From assembly GCA_944323205.1 (NCBI GenBank), contig CALURO010000003.1, positions 124,001-188,000 of the forward strand: a stretch of DNA of 64,000 nucleotides, written 5' to 3'. Position numbers and translations under genes: made by a program. The notes under the pieces are model-generated. The model was given only the letters and a program-made list of their open reading frames with translations, searched no databases and was not told the origin of the DNA. This document shows, piece by piece, positions 17,568-26,190 of the stretch. Within the stretch, counting starts at the first letter, position 1. The number at the start of each line of letters is the position of its first letter. Source of the stretch: an uncultured Mucispirillum sp. Its GTDB lineage: Bacteria; Chrysiogenota; Deferribacteres; Deferribacterales; Mucispirillaceae.

Positions 17568-18341
17568 ATGGAGGATACATTGTTTACACCAGAAATACCA
17601 TCAATATTTGCGTCATTTATTGCAGGGCTTTTAACATTTTTATCACCCTGTATTTTCCCACTGCTTCCGGGCTATATATCATTTATGTCTGGAGAAAGTT
17701 TAGAAAGCTTAAAAAATGGTGCAGTAGAAGAAAACCAAAGTAAATTTTCACCACGATTAAAAGCATTTCTTGGTGCTTTATTTTTTGGGCTTGGCTTTAC
17801 TATTGTTTTTGTGGCACTAGGTGCTACTGCCACATCTTTTGGGCAGGTTTTAAAAAGCTACCAGACTTTACTTTCTCAGATAGCAGGGGTGATTGTAATA
17901 ATCTTTGGTCTGCATATGATAGGTGTCTTTAAAATAAAATTCTTAATGAAAACATCTAAAGTAAACTATGAAAAAAAATCATTCCCATTTTTTATAAATG
18001 CTTTCTTTTTAGGAATAGCTTTTGTTTTAGGCTGGACACCATGTGTTGGACCTATTTTAGCGGGCATTTTAGCAGTTGCATCTCAGGAATCATCAGTTAC
18101 TCAAGGTATGGTGCTTTTATTTGTATATTCACTTGGGCTTTGGATACCATTTCTTATAGCAGCTTTGGCAGTAAATGAAGTAATTAATGCTATCCGCAAG
18201 GCTGGCAAATATCTTATATGGGTAGAAAGAGTTGCAGGGGCTCTTCTTGTTTTAATAGGTATGCTTCTTCTAACTAACCAAATGTCAGCTCTTGCTGTAT
18301 GGCTTACAAAAGTATTTTCATTTCTTCCAGTTGTTGGATAA
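17568..18341 (+). CDS. ccdA: Thiol-disulphide membrane transporter CcdA / DsbD-like
   Basis: 257 residues with six to seven membrane segments. The two redox cysteines sit in LSPCIFPLLPGY (about residue 28) and WTPCVGPILAGI (about 158), both classical CcdA positions. It passes reducing equivalents across the membrane, used to keep apocytochrome c haem-site cysteines reduced. It is divergent from the ccm genes, which fits a shared role. An ATG at 17568 is preceded by AATGG, a weak ribosome site. Confidence 0.92.
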   Translation: MEDTLFTPEIPSIFASFIAGLLTFLSPCIFPLLPGYISFMSGESLESLKNGAVEENQSKFSPRLKAFLGALFFGLGFTIVFVALGATATSFGQVLKSYQTLLSQIAGVIVIIFGLHMIGVFKIKFLMKTSKVNYEKKSFPFFINAFFLGIAFVLGWTPCVGPILAGILAVASQESSVTQGMVLLFVYSLGLWIPFLIAALAVNEVINAIRKAGKYLIWVERVAGALLVLIGMLLLTNQMSALAVWLTKVFSFLPVVG

Positions 18342-18431
18342 AAATATTGTTACAGCTGATATATGCAAAAAATAGAAGAATATACAGTACATAGATTATG
18401 CAGTCACATATATCGTTATTCTAAGCCCTAG

Positions 18432-18784
18432 TGTAATTAAGGGCGAAGAATCTAATTAAACAATAATAAAAATTTCGTCCATGAAATTTTTATTTAGGCG
18501 TTTGGTCGGGGGAACCCCTCCCGCACTTACGCAAGCGAAAAGACATCCTGTCTTTTAAACAATAATAAAAAATACTAAGCCTGTGCAAATTCTTTTTCCT
18601 GCCTATTTATCGGGAAGTCCTTGCGTCGCAAAAAACACTCCCCTGCACCTATATAGATTCTTCGCTATCGCTCTGAATGACAGTTATTGTAATTATTTCT
18701 ATTTTTACATATATTATCAAATAGTTGTAGCATTTCCTAATGAAAAATGGGGGTGGGGTGAAGCATAAATTATTTCTATTGACT
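18432..18784 (-). repeat. Modular palindromic repeat cluster, copy A
   Basis: No gene. Successive hairpin modules: CCCT/AGGG inside ATTCT/AGAAT (about 18426-18452), a perfect 12-bp stem AATAAAAATTTC/GAAATTTTTATT (18465-18494), GGGG/CCCC near 18510, AAAAGACA/TGTCTTTT (18538-18556), a GTGCAAATTC module (18582-18640) and an ATTCTTCGC module (18656-18683). It ends in TGGGGGTGGGGTGAAGC and TTGACT at 18779. On the opposite strand the order matches the block at 43.7-44.2 kb. Confidence 0.8.
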
Positions 18785-18806
18785 TTTATATATTTAGTGA
18801 TAAATT
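18779..18806 (+). promoter_or_regulatory. feoA promoter at the edge of repeat copy A
   Basis: TTGACT (18779-18784), 16-base spacer, TAAATT (18801-18806). The -35 box is part of the conserved end of the repeat, which is shared with the copy before the gene at 62329. Confidence 0.5.
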
Positions 18807-18819
18807 ATATTTATCAAAT

Positions 18820-18834
18820 TGATATTGATTATCA
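18820..18834 (+). promoter_or_regulatory. Fur box upstream of feoA
   Basis: TGATATT-G-ATTATCA matches the 7-1-7 Fur motif TGATAAT-N-ATTATCA at 13 of 14 positions. It lies just downstream of the predicted -10 box, where binding would block transcription. Confidence 0.75.
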
Positions 18835-18860
18835 TAATATATAATAGTATGGGTAATAAA

Positions 18861-19076
18861 ATGAAATTAAGTGATGCTGTTGCAAATAATACATATATAA
18901 TATCATCTTTAAGCTGTAATGACCATAATGATGCAGTGCGTATTTCTGCTCTTGGGTTTATTCCCGGCAGTAAAATAAAACTGCTCCAGTCTTCACCATA
19001 TAAAATATGCATGGTAGGCTCAGGCAGAGTAGCAATTAGTGATAATATGGCTGATATGATAAATGTTGAACAATAA
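18861..19076 (+). CDS. feoA: FeoA-type ferrous iron transport protein
   Basis: 71 residues. SH3-like FeoA domain with LSCNDHNDAVRISALGFIPGS and VGSGRVAISDNMADMINV. The start at 18861 (MKLSDAV) matches the family; in-frame ATGs at 18849 and further upstream would add residues unlike FeoA and run into the Fur box. It has a predicted Fur box, but no feoB follows. The next gene, an RseC-like protein, overlaps its end by 14 bases. Confidence 0.85.
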   Translation: MKLSDAVANNTYIISSLSCNDHNDAVRISALGFIPGSKIKLLQSSPYKICMVGSGRVAISDNMADMINVEQ

Positions 19077-19473
19077 TATATATAACTGCCAGAAAGTTAT
19101 CTCTGCAAAGGTAGATTTTTGCGATAGTAAAAATAATATTACACTTCTTATAGATGCAGGCTGTGAAAACTGCACTTCTTCTTGTATTATGTCTGCAGCT
19201 TCTAAAAAAATCACACTTCATTCTGATAAAAAATATAATAAAGGTGACACCGTTTCTTTAATCATAAATGAAAAATATATGCTTAAACTTTCAATACTGC
19301 TTTACGGTCTGCCCCTTGTAATAATGTTTGCAGTATCTTTAATTATTGATACTATTTTTCATAAAGACACATTAACTGCCATTTCTGCAGCTTTATCTCT
19401 TATAATATCATGGATTATTTTAAAATATATCTCAAAAAATATTAATAAAAGCCCTGTCAGGATACTGAAATAA
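19063..19473 (+). CDS. RseC/MucC-like membrane protein with cysteine cluster
   Basis: 136 residues. A soluble N-terminal part carries GCENCTSSC, the conserved cysteine cluster of the RseC/MucC family, and KGDTVSLIINE. Two membrane helices follow at about 70-90 and 100-118 (LLYGLPLVIMFAVSL; LSLIISWIILKYI). RseC proteins are linked to SoxR reduction, sigma-E control and the Rnf complex. Overlap with feoA implies co-translation under iron control. The exact role is not known. Confidence 0.75.
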   Translation: MLNNNIYNCQKVISAKVDFCDSKNNITLLIDAGCENCTSSCIMSAASKKITLHSDKKYNKGDTVSLIINEKYMLKLSILLYGLPLVIMFAVSLIIDTIFHKDTLTAISAALSLIISWIILKYISKNINKSPVRILK

Positions 19474-19475
19474 CA

Positions 19476-21503
19476 TTAAATCAAGCTGTTGTTCATAAAA
19501 TATTCCTGCGAATTAACTGCTTCTTCATCATCAGATTTTTTTATTTTTACAAAAGTATCGCCCATAAGCTGCCATGCTTTCATATTGTCTTTCAATGTTA
19601 TATCTAAAAATTTACTTAATGCATTTTTAAAATCTTCATCATTTATTTCTGCCATAAGCTCTACACGCCTGTTTAAGTTTCTAGGCATCATATCTGCTGA
19701 TGATATAAAATATCTTGGATTTCCTGCATTTTCAAAATAAAATATCCTTGAGTGTTCTAAAAGCCTGCCCACAATACTTCTTACTTTTATATTACTGCTG
19801 AACCCTTTACAGCCTGCCTTTAAGCCGCATATTCCGCGGACTATTAAATCTATGCGCACACCAGCATTTGATGCTTCATACATTTTATCTATCATCTCTT
19901 TATCTATTAAAGAATTCATTTTCATAATAATGCGTGCTTTTCTGCCCTCTTTTGCCTGCTTTATTTCGTTATCAAACAGCTTATATAGGTTTTCCCTTAA
20001 ATTAAATGGAGCAACACTTAATGCTTTCCAGATCTGCTCTTCTGTATAAGCCATTAAATAGTTAAAAAGTTGTGCAGCATCTCTGCCTATGCAGTCATCT
20101 GATGTTATTAAATCCACATCAGTATATAAACTGGCAGTATTTTCATTATAGTTGCCGGTTGCAATATGAGTATATCGCTTAATACTTTCCTGCTCCCTGC
20201 GGACAATTAAAAGACATTTTGCATGGATTTTAAGCCCTGCTATGCCGTAAGTAACAATACAGCCTGCATCTTCTAAGTTTTTCGCCCAGTCAATATTTCT
20301 TTCTTCATCAAACCTTGCTTTTAATTCCACGACAACACTTACCTGTTTGCCACTTTTCGCTGCTTTTACAAGGGAAGCTAAGATAGATGAGTCCCTGTTT
20401 GTTCTGTATAATGTCATCTTAATTGCAAGTACATCATTATCTTCTGCGGCTATTGCAATCAGCTTTGATACAGTGGAAAATGAATAGTATGGACGGAAGA
20501 AAAATATATCCTTTTCCTTTATTCTGTTAAATATTTCACTGTTTTCCGGCAAATCAGGTATAGAAAAACTTTTATGCACTGGAAACTGCATATTTGGCAT
20601 AAGTGATGAAAGACTGAATAAAAATGTTAAATCTATAACACCATGTATATACTGGGTATCCATATCTTTAAAATTTACCATTTTCTGCAGAAATTCCACA
20701 ATATATGCTGGAGTATCTGCCTCTATTTCCACCCTTGTAACTGCACCTTTTACCCTGCGGGAAAGAAAATCTTTCATAGATAATATTATATCTGCCACTT
20801 CTTCTGAACGCATTTCAATATCTGTATTTCTTGTTACTCTAAAAACATTTACTGTTTTCACATTATAACCGCGAAAAAGTTTCTGAATATGTCTTTTAAT
20901 AACTTCTTCCACTGTAAATATTACTTTTTTGCCCTCTTTATGAATCACAAAATATCTGCGTATATTTTCTGGCAGCATAATAAGTGAAAAATATTCCTTA
21001 CCCTGCTTTTCAAGTGCAGCAATAAGGCTCATGCGCTTATTATATATAAATGGAAAGGGGTGAGCAGGGTCTAGTGTTACAGGGCTTACAACACTCATAA
21101 CTGCATCAATGAAAATATCTTCTGTATCTTCATCATATTCATCATTTAATACTGGATTAAAAAGAATATTATATTTTTCAAGCTCAGAAATAAGTTCTCT
21201 AAAAATCAACTGCTGTTTTTCTATTAACCGACCTGTTTCTTTTGATACTGCCACAAGCTGTTCTTCTGGAGTGTAGCCTGCTATATCTGTTTTTTTGTAA
21301 CCTGCACTTATCTGCTCAATAAGTCCTGCAACTCTCACCATAAAAAATTCGTCCATATTTGATGAAAATATTGCAGTAAACTTTAATTTTTCCATTAAAG
21401 GATTATGAATATCCAGAGCTTCTGAAAGCACCCTCTCATTAAATGCAAGCCAGCTTAATTCTCTGCCGATATAATATTCTTTTTTATTTGTATCCATATG
21501 CAC
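19476..21503 (-). CDS. ppk: Polyphosphate kinase 1
   Basis: Makes polyphosphate reversibly from ATP. 675 residues, normal for PPK1. The N-terminal domain begins YIGRELSWLAFNERVL; the PLD-like core has KIHAKCLLIVRRE, holding the catalytic histidine, and THIATGNYNENTASLYTD. The second C-terminal PLD-like module has VRGICGLKAG and EHSRIFYF. It is last in a minus-strand operon, 8 bases after the degenerate Ppx/GppA paralogue. Confidence 0.96.
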   Translation of the reverse strand: MHMDTNKKEYYIGRELSWLAFNERVLSEALDIHNPLMEKLKFTAIFSSNMDEFFMVRVAGLIEQISAGYKKTDIAGYTPEEQLVAVSKETGRLIEKQQLIFRELISELEKYNILFNPVLNDEYDEDTEDIFIDAVMSVVSPVTLDPAHPFPFIYNKRMSLIAALEKQGKEYFSLIMLPENIRRYFVIHKEGKKVIFTVEEVIKRHIQKLFRGYNVKTVNVFRVTRNTDIEMRSEEVADIILSMKDFLSRRVKGAVTRVEIEADTPAYIVEFLQKMVNFKDMDTQYIHGVIDLTFLFSLSSLMPNMQFPVHKSFSIPDLPENSEIFNRIKEKDIFFFRPYYSFSTVSKLIAIAAEDNDVLAIKMTLYRTNRDSSILASLVKAAKSGKQVSVVVELKARFDEERNIDWAKNLEDAGCIVTYGIAGLKIHAKCLLIVRREQESIKRYTHIATGNYNENTASLYTDVDLITSDDCIGRDAAQLFNYLMAYTEEQIWKALSVAPFNLRENLYKLFDNEIKQAKEGRKARIIMKMNSLIDKEMIDKMYEASNAGVRIDLIVRGICGLKAGCKGFSSNIKVRSIVGRLLEHSRIFYFENAGNPRYFISSADMMPRNLNRRVELMAEINDEDFKNALSKFLDITLKDNMKAWQLMGDTFVKIKKSDDEEAVNSQEYFMNNSLI

Positions 21504-21511
21504 CTGCTGTA

Positions 21512-23026
21512 TTAATCATATATCATCGTTGTTCTAATATCTATTGGTATGCCAAAAGTTTCTTCAAAACTGTTTTTAACTTTATCAAAAGTAAAAAGCT
21601 CAACAAAAGGTTCTTTAATAGCCTTTGCATTTATAATAATCATATTATCTTTCTGTATAATATCAATATCTTCAATCAACCCTGCCTTACTTGCATCAAG
21701 AGCTACTGCTAATCTTAAAATACATGAAAGTTTATTTATTATAAGCCGTTCCTCCGGAGAAAGATAATTACCTTCTATACTTTCATTATACAATGAAATG
21801 CTGTCCATGCTATATACAACACATGCAGTTAAAAATATATCACGACTGCTTATACCCGGTATATTAATTGATTTTATAATGTAGTAAGAATTATATGTAT
21901 ATCGTTTGGCATCAATATATTCCCCCACCTGAAAAAGTAATGCTGCCATTTCTAATATATCATATTTTGCTTTATCAAGAGAATGTAAATCATTAAATTC
22001 CATAAAAAGCTTTCTTGCAAAATTAGCAGTATGTCTTGCATGATAAATATTAATATTAAACCTTTCACCAAAAGCGAGTGTGGTATTTCTCATGCGTCTA
22101 TGATAAGATATATCTTTAAGCTGTCCTGTGTAAAACTGGGTTAAAGTAGTAGGAAAATCCACAGGTGAAAAATGAAACCTGTCCGCCTCTGTATATTTTA
22201 AAAGATGAATATATGTACATAATGTAGGCACTAAAACTTCTGCCTCATCATCTCTTAATAAAAGCTCATCAACTAATTCCTGCTTAGTATATACCCTTAT
22301 TTTATTGTAAAGCCTTTCTAAATCTTCTCTTAATATAAACTTATCTTTTGGCTTGAAAATTCTCAGCATCATATTAATAGAACTTCCGCTGCCTACAAGA
22401 TTTTTTACTTTCATTTTTTTATTGATAGTGCCTGCAACTGTAGCAACCATATTTTCTGCATACTGGTCAAAAGCTCTGTGTCTTTTTAACGGGCTTATGT
22501 GTCTAAACATCTGCCTAAGCCTTAAGCTGCCGTAAGGAAGTGCACCAGAATACAAAATATTATTACCTTTTGTAACTGAAAGAGTAATATTTCCGCTGGC
22601 AATATTAGCAAACACTACCCCGGCTTTTTCCATATTATCAAAACCTGCAACAGAAAGTTTTGCTGCTAAATATTTAATGTATACTTCTTCTGACGGCTCT
22701 AATATAGTAATATCTATACCTGCATGTATTTTAATATAATCTATAAAAAAATCTTTATTACCTGCTTCCCGTACACCACTTGTGCATACTGCTTTGTAAT
22801 ACTTTATACCATATTCGTCCAGCTTGTTTTTAAAACCACGCAGTATCTCAGCAGCATATTTAACATGTTCTAATGAAATATATCCTTGAGAAAATGTATC
22901 AACACCAAGTCGCAAAGGCTTTAAAAGATAATCAATCTCTTTAATATATCCTTTACCTACTTCTGATACTGCCATACGGAATGCACTGGCACCAATATTT
23001 ATTATACCATATAGATATGTTTTCAT
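21512..23026 (-). CDS. Degenerate Ppx/GppA-HD paralogue (probable pseudoenzyme)
   Basis: 504 residues, collinear with the neighbouring Ppx. Key motifs have decayed. The first phosphate loop DIGSNS is NIGASA; the second, D(I/M)GGGSTE, is NIASGNIT, losing the acidic residue and the glycines. In the C-terminal HD-like domain HDIG has become FQVG, and the downstream metal-site histidines are Tyr or Asn. The Glu pair in the SEEVY region is kept. The intact reading frame and one-base spacing to ppx argue for a functional, probably regulatory or ligand-binding, protein rather than a dead gene. Confidence 0.85.
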   Translation of the reverse strand: MKTYLYGIINIGASAFRMAVSEVGKGYIKEIDYLLKPLRLGVDTFSQGYISLEHVKYAAEILRGFKNKLDEYGIKYYKAVCTSGVREAGNKDFFIDYIKIHAGIDITILEPSEEVYIKYLAAKLSVAGFDNMEKAGVVFANIASGNITLSVTKGNNILYSGALPYGSLRLRQMFRHISPLKRHRAFDQYAENMVATVAGTINKKMKVKNLVGSGSSINMMLRIFKPKDKFILREDLERLYNKIRVYTKQELVDELLLRDDEAEVLVPTLCTYIHLLKYTEADRFHFSPVDFPTTLTQFYTGQLKDISYHRRMRNTTLAFGERFNINIYHARHTANFARKLFMEFNDLHSLDKAKYDILEMAALLFQVGEYIDAKRYTYNSYYIIKSINIPGISSRDIFLTACVVYSMDSISLYNESIEGNYLSPEERLIINKLSCILRLAVALDASKAGLIEDIDIIQKDNMIIINAKAIKEPFVELFTFDKVKNSFEETFGIPIDIRTTMIYD

Positions 23027-23027
23027 A

Positions 23028-24554
23028 CTATATCAGCTCCACAGACCTGCCTGTTATTTTTTCAAGCAAATCTTTCTTTTTATCAAAGCCTGCCTTTTCC
23101 ATTTCTATATTACTGTTTTTATCTATCTCTAACGATATTATGACTTTTTCACTGTTTACATCTACATTTATGTCTTTTACTGCCTGAGAGTGAGTTCTGT
23201 CAAGCCCATCTGCTACCCTTAAAATAGATGCCAGCTTAGAAACTTTAAGACGGGCATTATTAGATAATTTTAAATAATGCTCATGGCTTAATTTTGGCAT
23301 AGACCTTCTATGATACCTTGCTATATTAGCAATAACAGCTATCTCATCATCAGAAAAATCAGGCAGCTCTGTATTTGTAATAAGATAATAAGAATGTTTA
23401 TGATGCTTTTTATATGATATATGCTGACCAATATCATGAAGCATTGCTGCAGCTTCTAAAAGCCTGTAATCTTCATCTTTTAAATCTAAAATATTTTGCA
23501 GTTTCTCAAAAAGTATTTTTGAAAGCCTTGTAACCTGCTCTGCATGAGCATCATCAAAATAATACTTCCTGCCAGTCTCCACAAGCCTTGCATAATGAAC
23601 ATTAGTATTGCCACCCTGAAAAATCAGCTCTATACCCATTTTATTCATTACATCTATCGTAAGCCCTGCACGAAGACCGCCTGAAAGCGTATAAAAACCT
23701 TCTAAATGATACCGTTTTAAAAGCATATTCACAAGCAGTGTAGCACTTAATATAATATCTGCCCTTGTTGGTTCTACACCAGATATTTTAAGCCGCTCTT
23801 CTATCTTTTTACCCGCTATCTCATTAAGAAAATGTTTTGCAAAAACAGTATCTACAAACTTAACTGATGCATCTGATAAATTCTGACGCTTATTATATAT
23901 TGCTGAAATATTATTGATAGTACCGCCAGAACATATTAACTTAGTAACACCCTTTTTAGGAAGTATATTATCAAACACTTCTTTTAAATAAATACGCAGA
24001 TTTTTTAACTGCTCAGAATTAGGCGGGTCTCCCTGCAGATATTCATAGTTTAATTTAGAACAGCCAAGTGGGGTGCTTTCTGAAAAAACAAGACTTCCAT
24101 TTTCTGCATAGCTGAACTCAGTACTGCCACCGCCCATATCCACAAGCAGCACATTATAATCACTTATCTGAAAATAATATGATGCTGCAAGATACATAAG
24201 ACGAGCTTCTTCCTCGCCTGTTATAATCTCTATATCTATGCCAGTTTTAGATTTTATAAACTCTGCAACTTCCTTACCATTAGATGCTTCACGGAAAGAT
24301 GCAGTAGCAACAGCACGGCACATTTCCACATTATCACTATCCATCATCGTTTTAATATTTGTAAGCACCTGTAAGAGAGTTTCTATGGCTTCATCTGAAA
24401 ACCTGCCTGTTTTATAAACATTATCACCTATGCGGACAGTGGCTTTATAATCATTTATCACCTTGTAAGTCCTGTCTATCACACGGGCAACCTGCAGCCT
24501 GATAGAGTTACTGCCTATATCTATAACAGCAATAGTCTTTTGTATATGTTCCAT
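23028..24554 (-). CDS. ppx: Exopolyphosphatase / pppGpp phosphohydrolase with HD domain
   Basis: 508 residues. All Ppx/GppA motifs are intact: VIDIGSNSIRL, TASFREASNG, ITGEEEARLMYL (catalytic Glu) and LLVDMGGGSTEF. The C-terminal HD domain has HAEQVTRL, AAAMLHDIGQHISYKKHHKHS and ARYHRRSMPK. Removes phosphate from polyphosphate ends and may act on pppGpp. First gene of ppx-paralogue-ppk, so the polymer's breakdown and synthesis genes share one transcript. Confidence 0.93.
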   Translation of the reverse strand: MEHIQKTIAVIDIGSNSIRLQVARVIDRTYKVINDYKATVRIGDNVYKTGRFSDEAIETLLQVLTNIKTMMDSDNVEMCRAVATASFREASNGKEVAEFIKSKTGIDIEIITGEEEARLMYLAASYYFQISDYNVLLVDMGGGSTEFSYAENGSLVFSESTPLGCSKLNYEYLQGDPPNSEQLKNLRIYLKEVFDNILPKKGVTKLICSGGTINNISAIYNKRQNLSDASVKFVDTVFAKHFLNEIAGKKIEERLKISGVEPTRADIILSATLLVNMLLKRYHLEGFYTLSGGLRAGLTIDVMNKMGIELIFQGGNTNVHYARLVETGRKYYFDDAHAEQVTRLSKILFEKLQNILDLKDEDYRLLEAAAMLHDIGQHISYKKHHKHSYYLITNTELPDFSDDEIAVIANIARYHRRSMPKLSHEHYLKLSNNARLKVSKLASILRVADGLDRTHSQAVKDINVDVNSEKVIISLEIDKNSNIEMEKAGFDKKKDLLEKITGRSVELI

Positions 24555-24777
24555 ATCCGCCCCCTATAATATATCCTATTCTAACATAATAATTTTACAT
24601 TGTCAAAGATAGTAAAGTAAAAGAAATGTAAAATAAAATAGGCAGTGAATATAAAAAATATAATCATAGAAAACTGCAATTTTCAGACTTTTTCACATAC
24701 TCATAAATTGTTATTATATAGCAATCATTTTTAGATTTTATTCTTGCAGTAATAAAAAATAATATATATATTGTTAT

Positions 24778-24786
24778 TGATATAAT
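24778..24786 (+). promoter_or_regulatory. Extended -10 promoter of thrC
   Basis: TG-A-TATAAT with the -10 hexamer at 24781-24786; no good -35 box. A start site about 7 bases later falls after the ATG at 24790 and so supports the thrC start at 24805. Confidence 0.45.
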
Positions 24787-24804
24787 ATTATGCAGGAGAA
24801 ATAT

Positions 24805-26190
24805 ATGCGATATAAAAGCACAAGAGGTGGAGTATCAGGACTTTCATTTGAAGAGGCTGTTATGATGGGGCTTGCAAGTGACGGCGGATTATTAATACCT
24901 GAAAAAATACCATTACTAAATGAAAAAGATTTAAAACATTTATCAGAACTTTCTTATACAAAACTTGCTTATGAGATAATGAGTAGATATCAGGAAGGTA
25001 TCCCTTCTAATGACCTGATGGCTATTATTCAAAAAAGCTATGCAAAATACGATACTGTAAATATGATACCCGTAAGAAAGGCAGCAGGTATGCGTATTGC
25101 GGAGCTTTATCATGGACCAACATATTCATTTAAAGATGTAGCACTGCAGTTTTTAGGTAACCTTTTTGAATACATATTAACTAAAAATGGTCAGAGGTTA
25201 AATATATTAGGTGCTACAAGCGGTGATACTGGCAGTGCAGCAATCTATGGTGTAAAAGGCAAAAATAATATAAATATTTTTATGCTTTACCCTGCAAACA
25301 GAGTAAGTCAAGTGCAGGAAATGCAGATGACTACAACAGAATCATCTAATGTATTTTGCTTAGAAATTGGTGGTAATTTTGATAACTGTCAGGATTTAGT
25401 TAAACGCACATTTAATGATATAGAATTTAAAGAAGAATATAATCTTGGTGCAGTTAATTCTATTAACTGGGCGAGAATTTTAGCTCAGACAGTATATTAT
25501 TTCTGGATATATTTCAAAACAGTGCATAGAGTAGGCGATGAAATAAATGTTGTTGTGCCGACAGGTAACTTTGGTAATATTTTTGCAGGATATTTAGCAA
25601 GAAGAATGGGGCTGCCTATAGCAAAACTGATGATTGCAACTAACAGAAATAATATCTTAACAAGAGCAGTAAAATTTGGAGATTACAGTATAGAAAGGGT
25701 GCATCCTACAATAAGTCCTGCTATGGATATACAGGTGGCAAGTAATTTTGAAAGATATCTTTATTATCTTTATGGTGAAGACTGCGAAAAAGTGTCAGAT
25801 GCTATGGAGCTTTTAAGAGTAGAAAAAGAGATAGATATTAGAGGCCACCTATTAGGGCAGCTGCAGAGAGATTTTATTGCCGGGGAAGCATCTGATAATG
25901 ATATGAAAGATACTATTAGGAAAGTGTTTGAACATTCAGACTATGTGATAGACCCGCATACAGCATGTGGTGTGTATGCAGCACAACAGATGGATATTGT
26001 AGCAGATAATACAGTATGTTTATCAACTGCTCACCCTGCAAAATTTCCAGATGTAATACATGAAGTATTAGGTGTATGGCCTGAAATGCCTGAAGGACTG
26101 CATGATTTAGAAGAAAGGCGGAAAGTGTCATATAAAATAACACCTGAATTACAGGACTTAAAAAGTTTTATTATTCAGCATGCAAAATAA
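24805..26190 (+). CDS. thrC: Threonine synthase
   Basis: PLP enzyme that converts O-phosphohomoserine to threonine. 461 residues from ATG 24805 (MRYKSTRGG, the family N-terminus), with GGAGAA 9 bases upstream; the ATG at 24790 lies in or before the predicted transcript start. The PLP lysine is in TYSFKDVALQFLGNL and the phosphate-binding region is ATSGDTGSAA. It follows the longer, yeast- or E. coli-like subgroup in layout. Stop and next start overlap as TAATG with queA. Confidence 0.95.
   Translation: MRYKSTRGGVSGLSFEEAVMMGLASDGGLLIPEKIPLLNEKDLKHLSELSYTKLAYEIMSRYQEGIPSNDLMAIIQKSYAKYDTVNMIPVRKAAGMRIAELYHGPTYSFKDVALQFLGNLFEYILTKNGQRLNILGATSGDTGSAAIYGVKGKNNINIFMLYPANRVSQVQEMQMTTTESSNVFCLEIGGNFDNCQDLVKRTFNDIEFKEEYNLGAVNSINWARILAQTVYYFWIYFKTVHRVGDEINVVVPTGNFGNIFAGYLARRMGLPIAKLMIATNRNNILTRAVKFGDYSIERVHPTISPAMDIQVASNFERYLYYLYGEDCEKVSDAMELLRVEKEIDIRGHLLGQLQRDFIAGEASDNDMKDTIRKVFEHSDYVIDPHTACGVYAAQQMDIVADNTVCLSTAHPAKFPDVIHEVLGVWPEMPEGLHDLEERRKVSYKITPELQDLKSFIIQHAK

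Noticed and set aside
18583-18768. 61-codon open frame within repeat copy A
   Set aside because: It lies wholly in repeat modules, has no ribosome site, and the modules recur elsewhere without an open frame.
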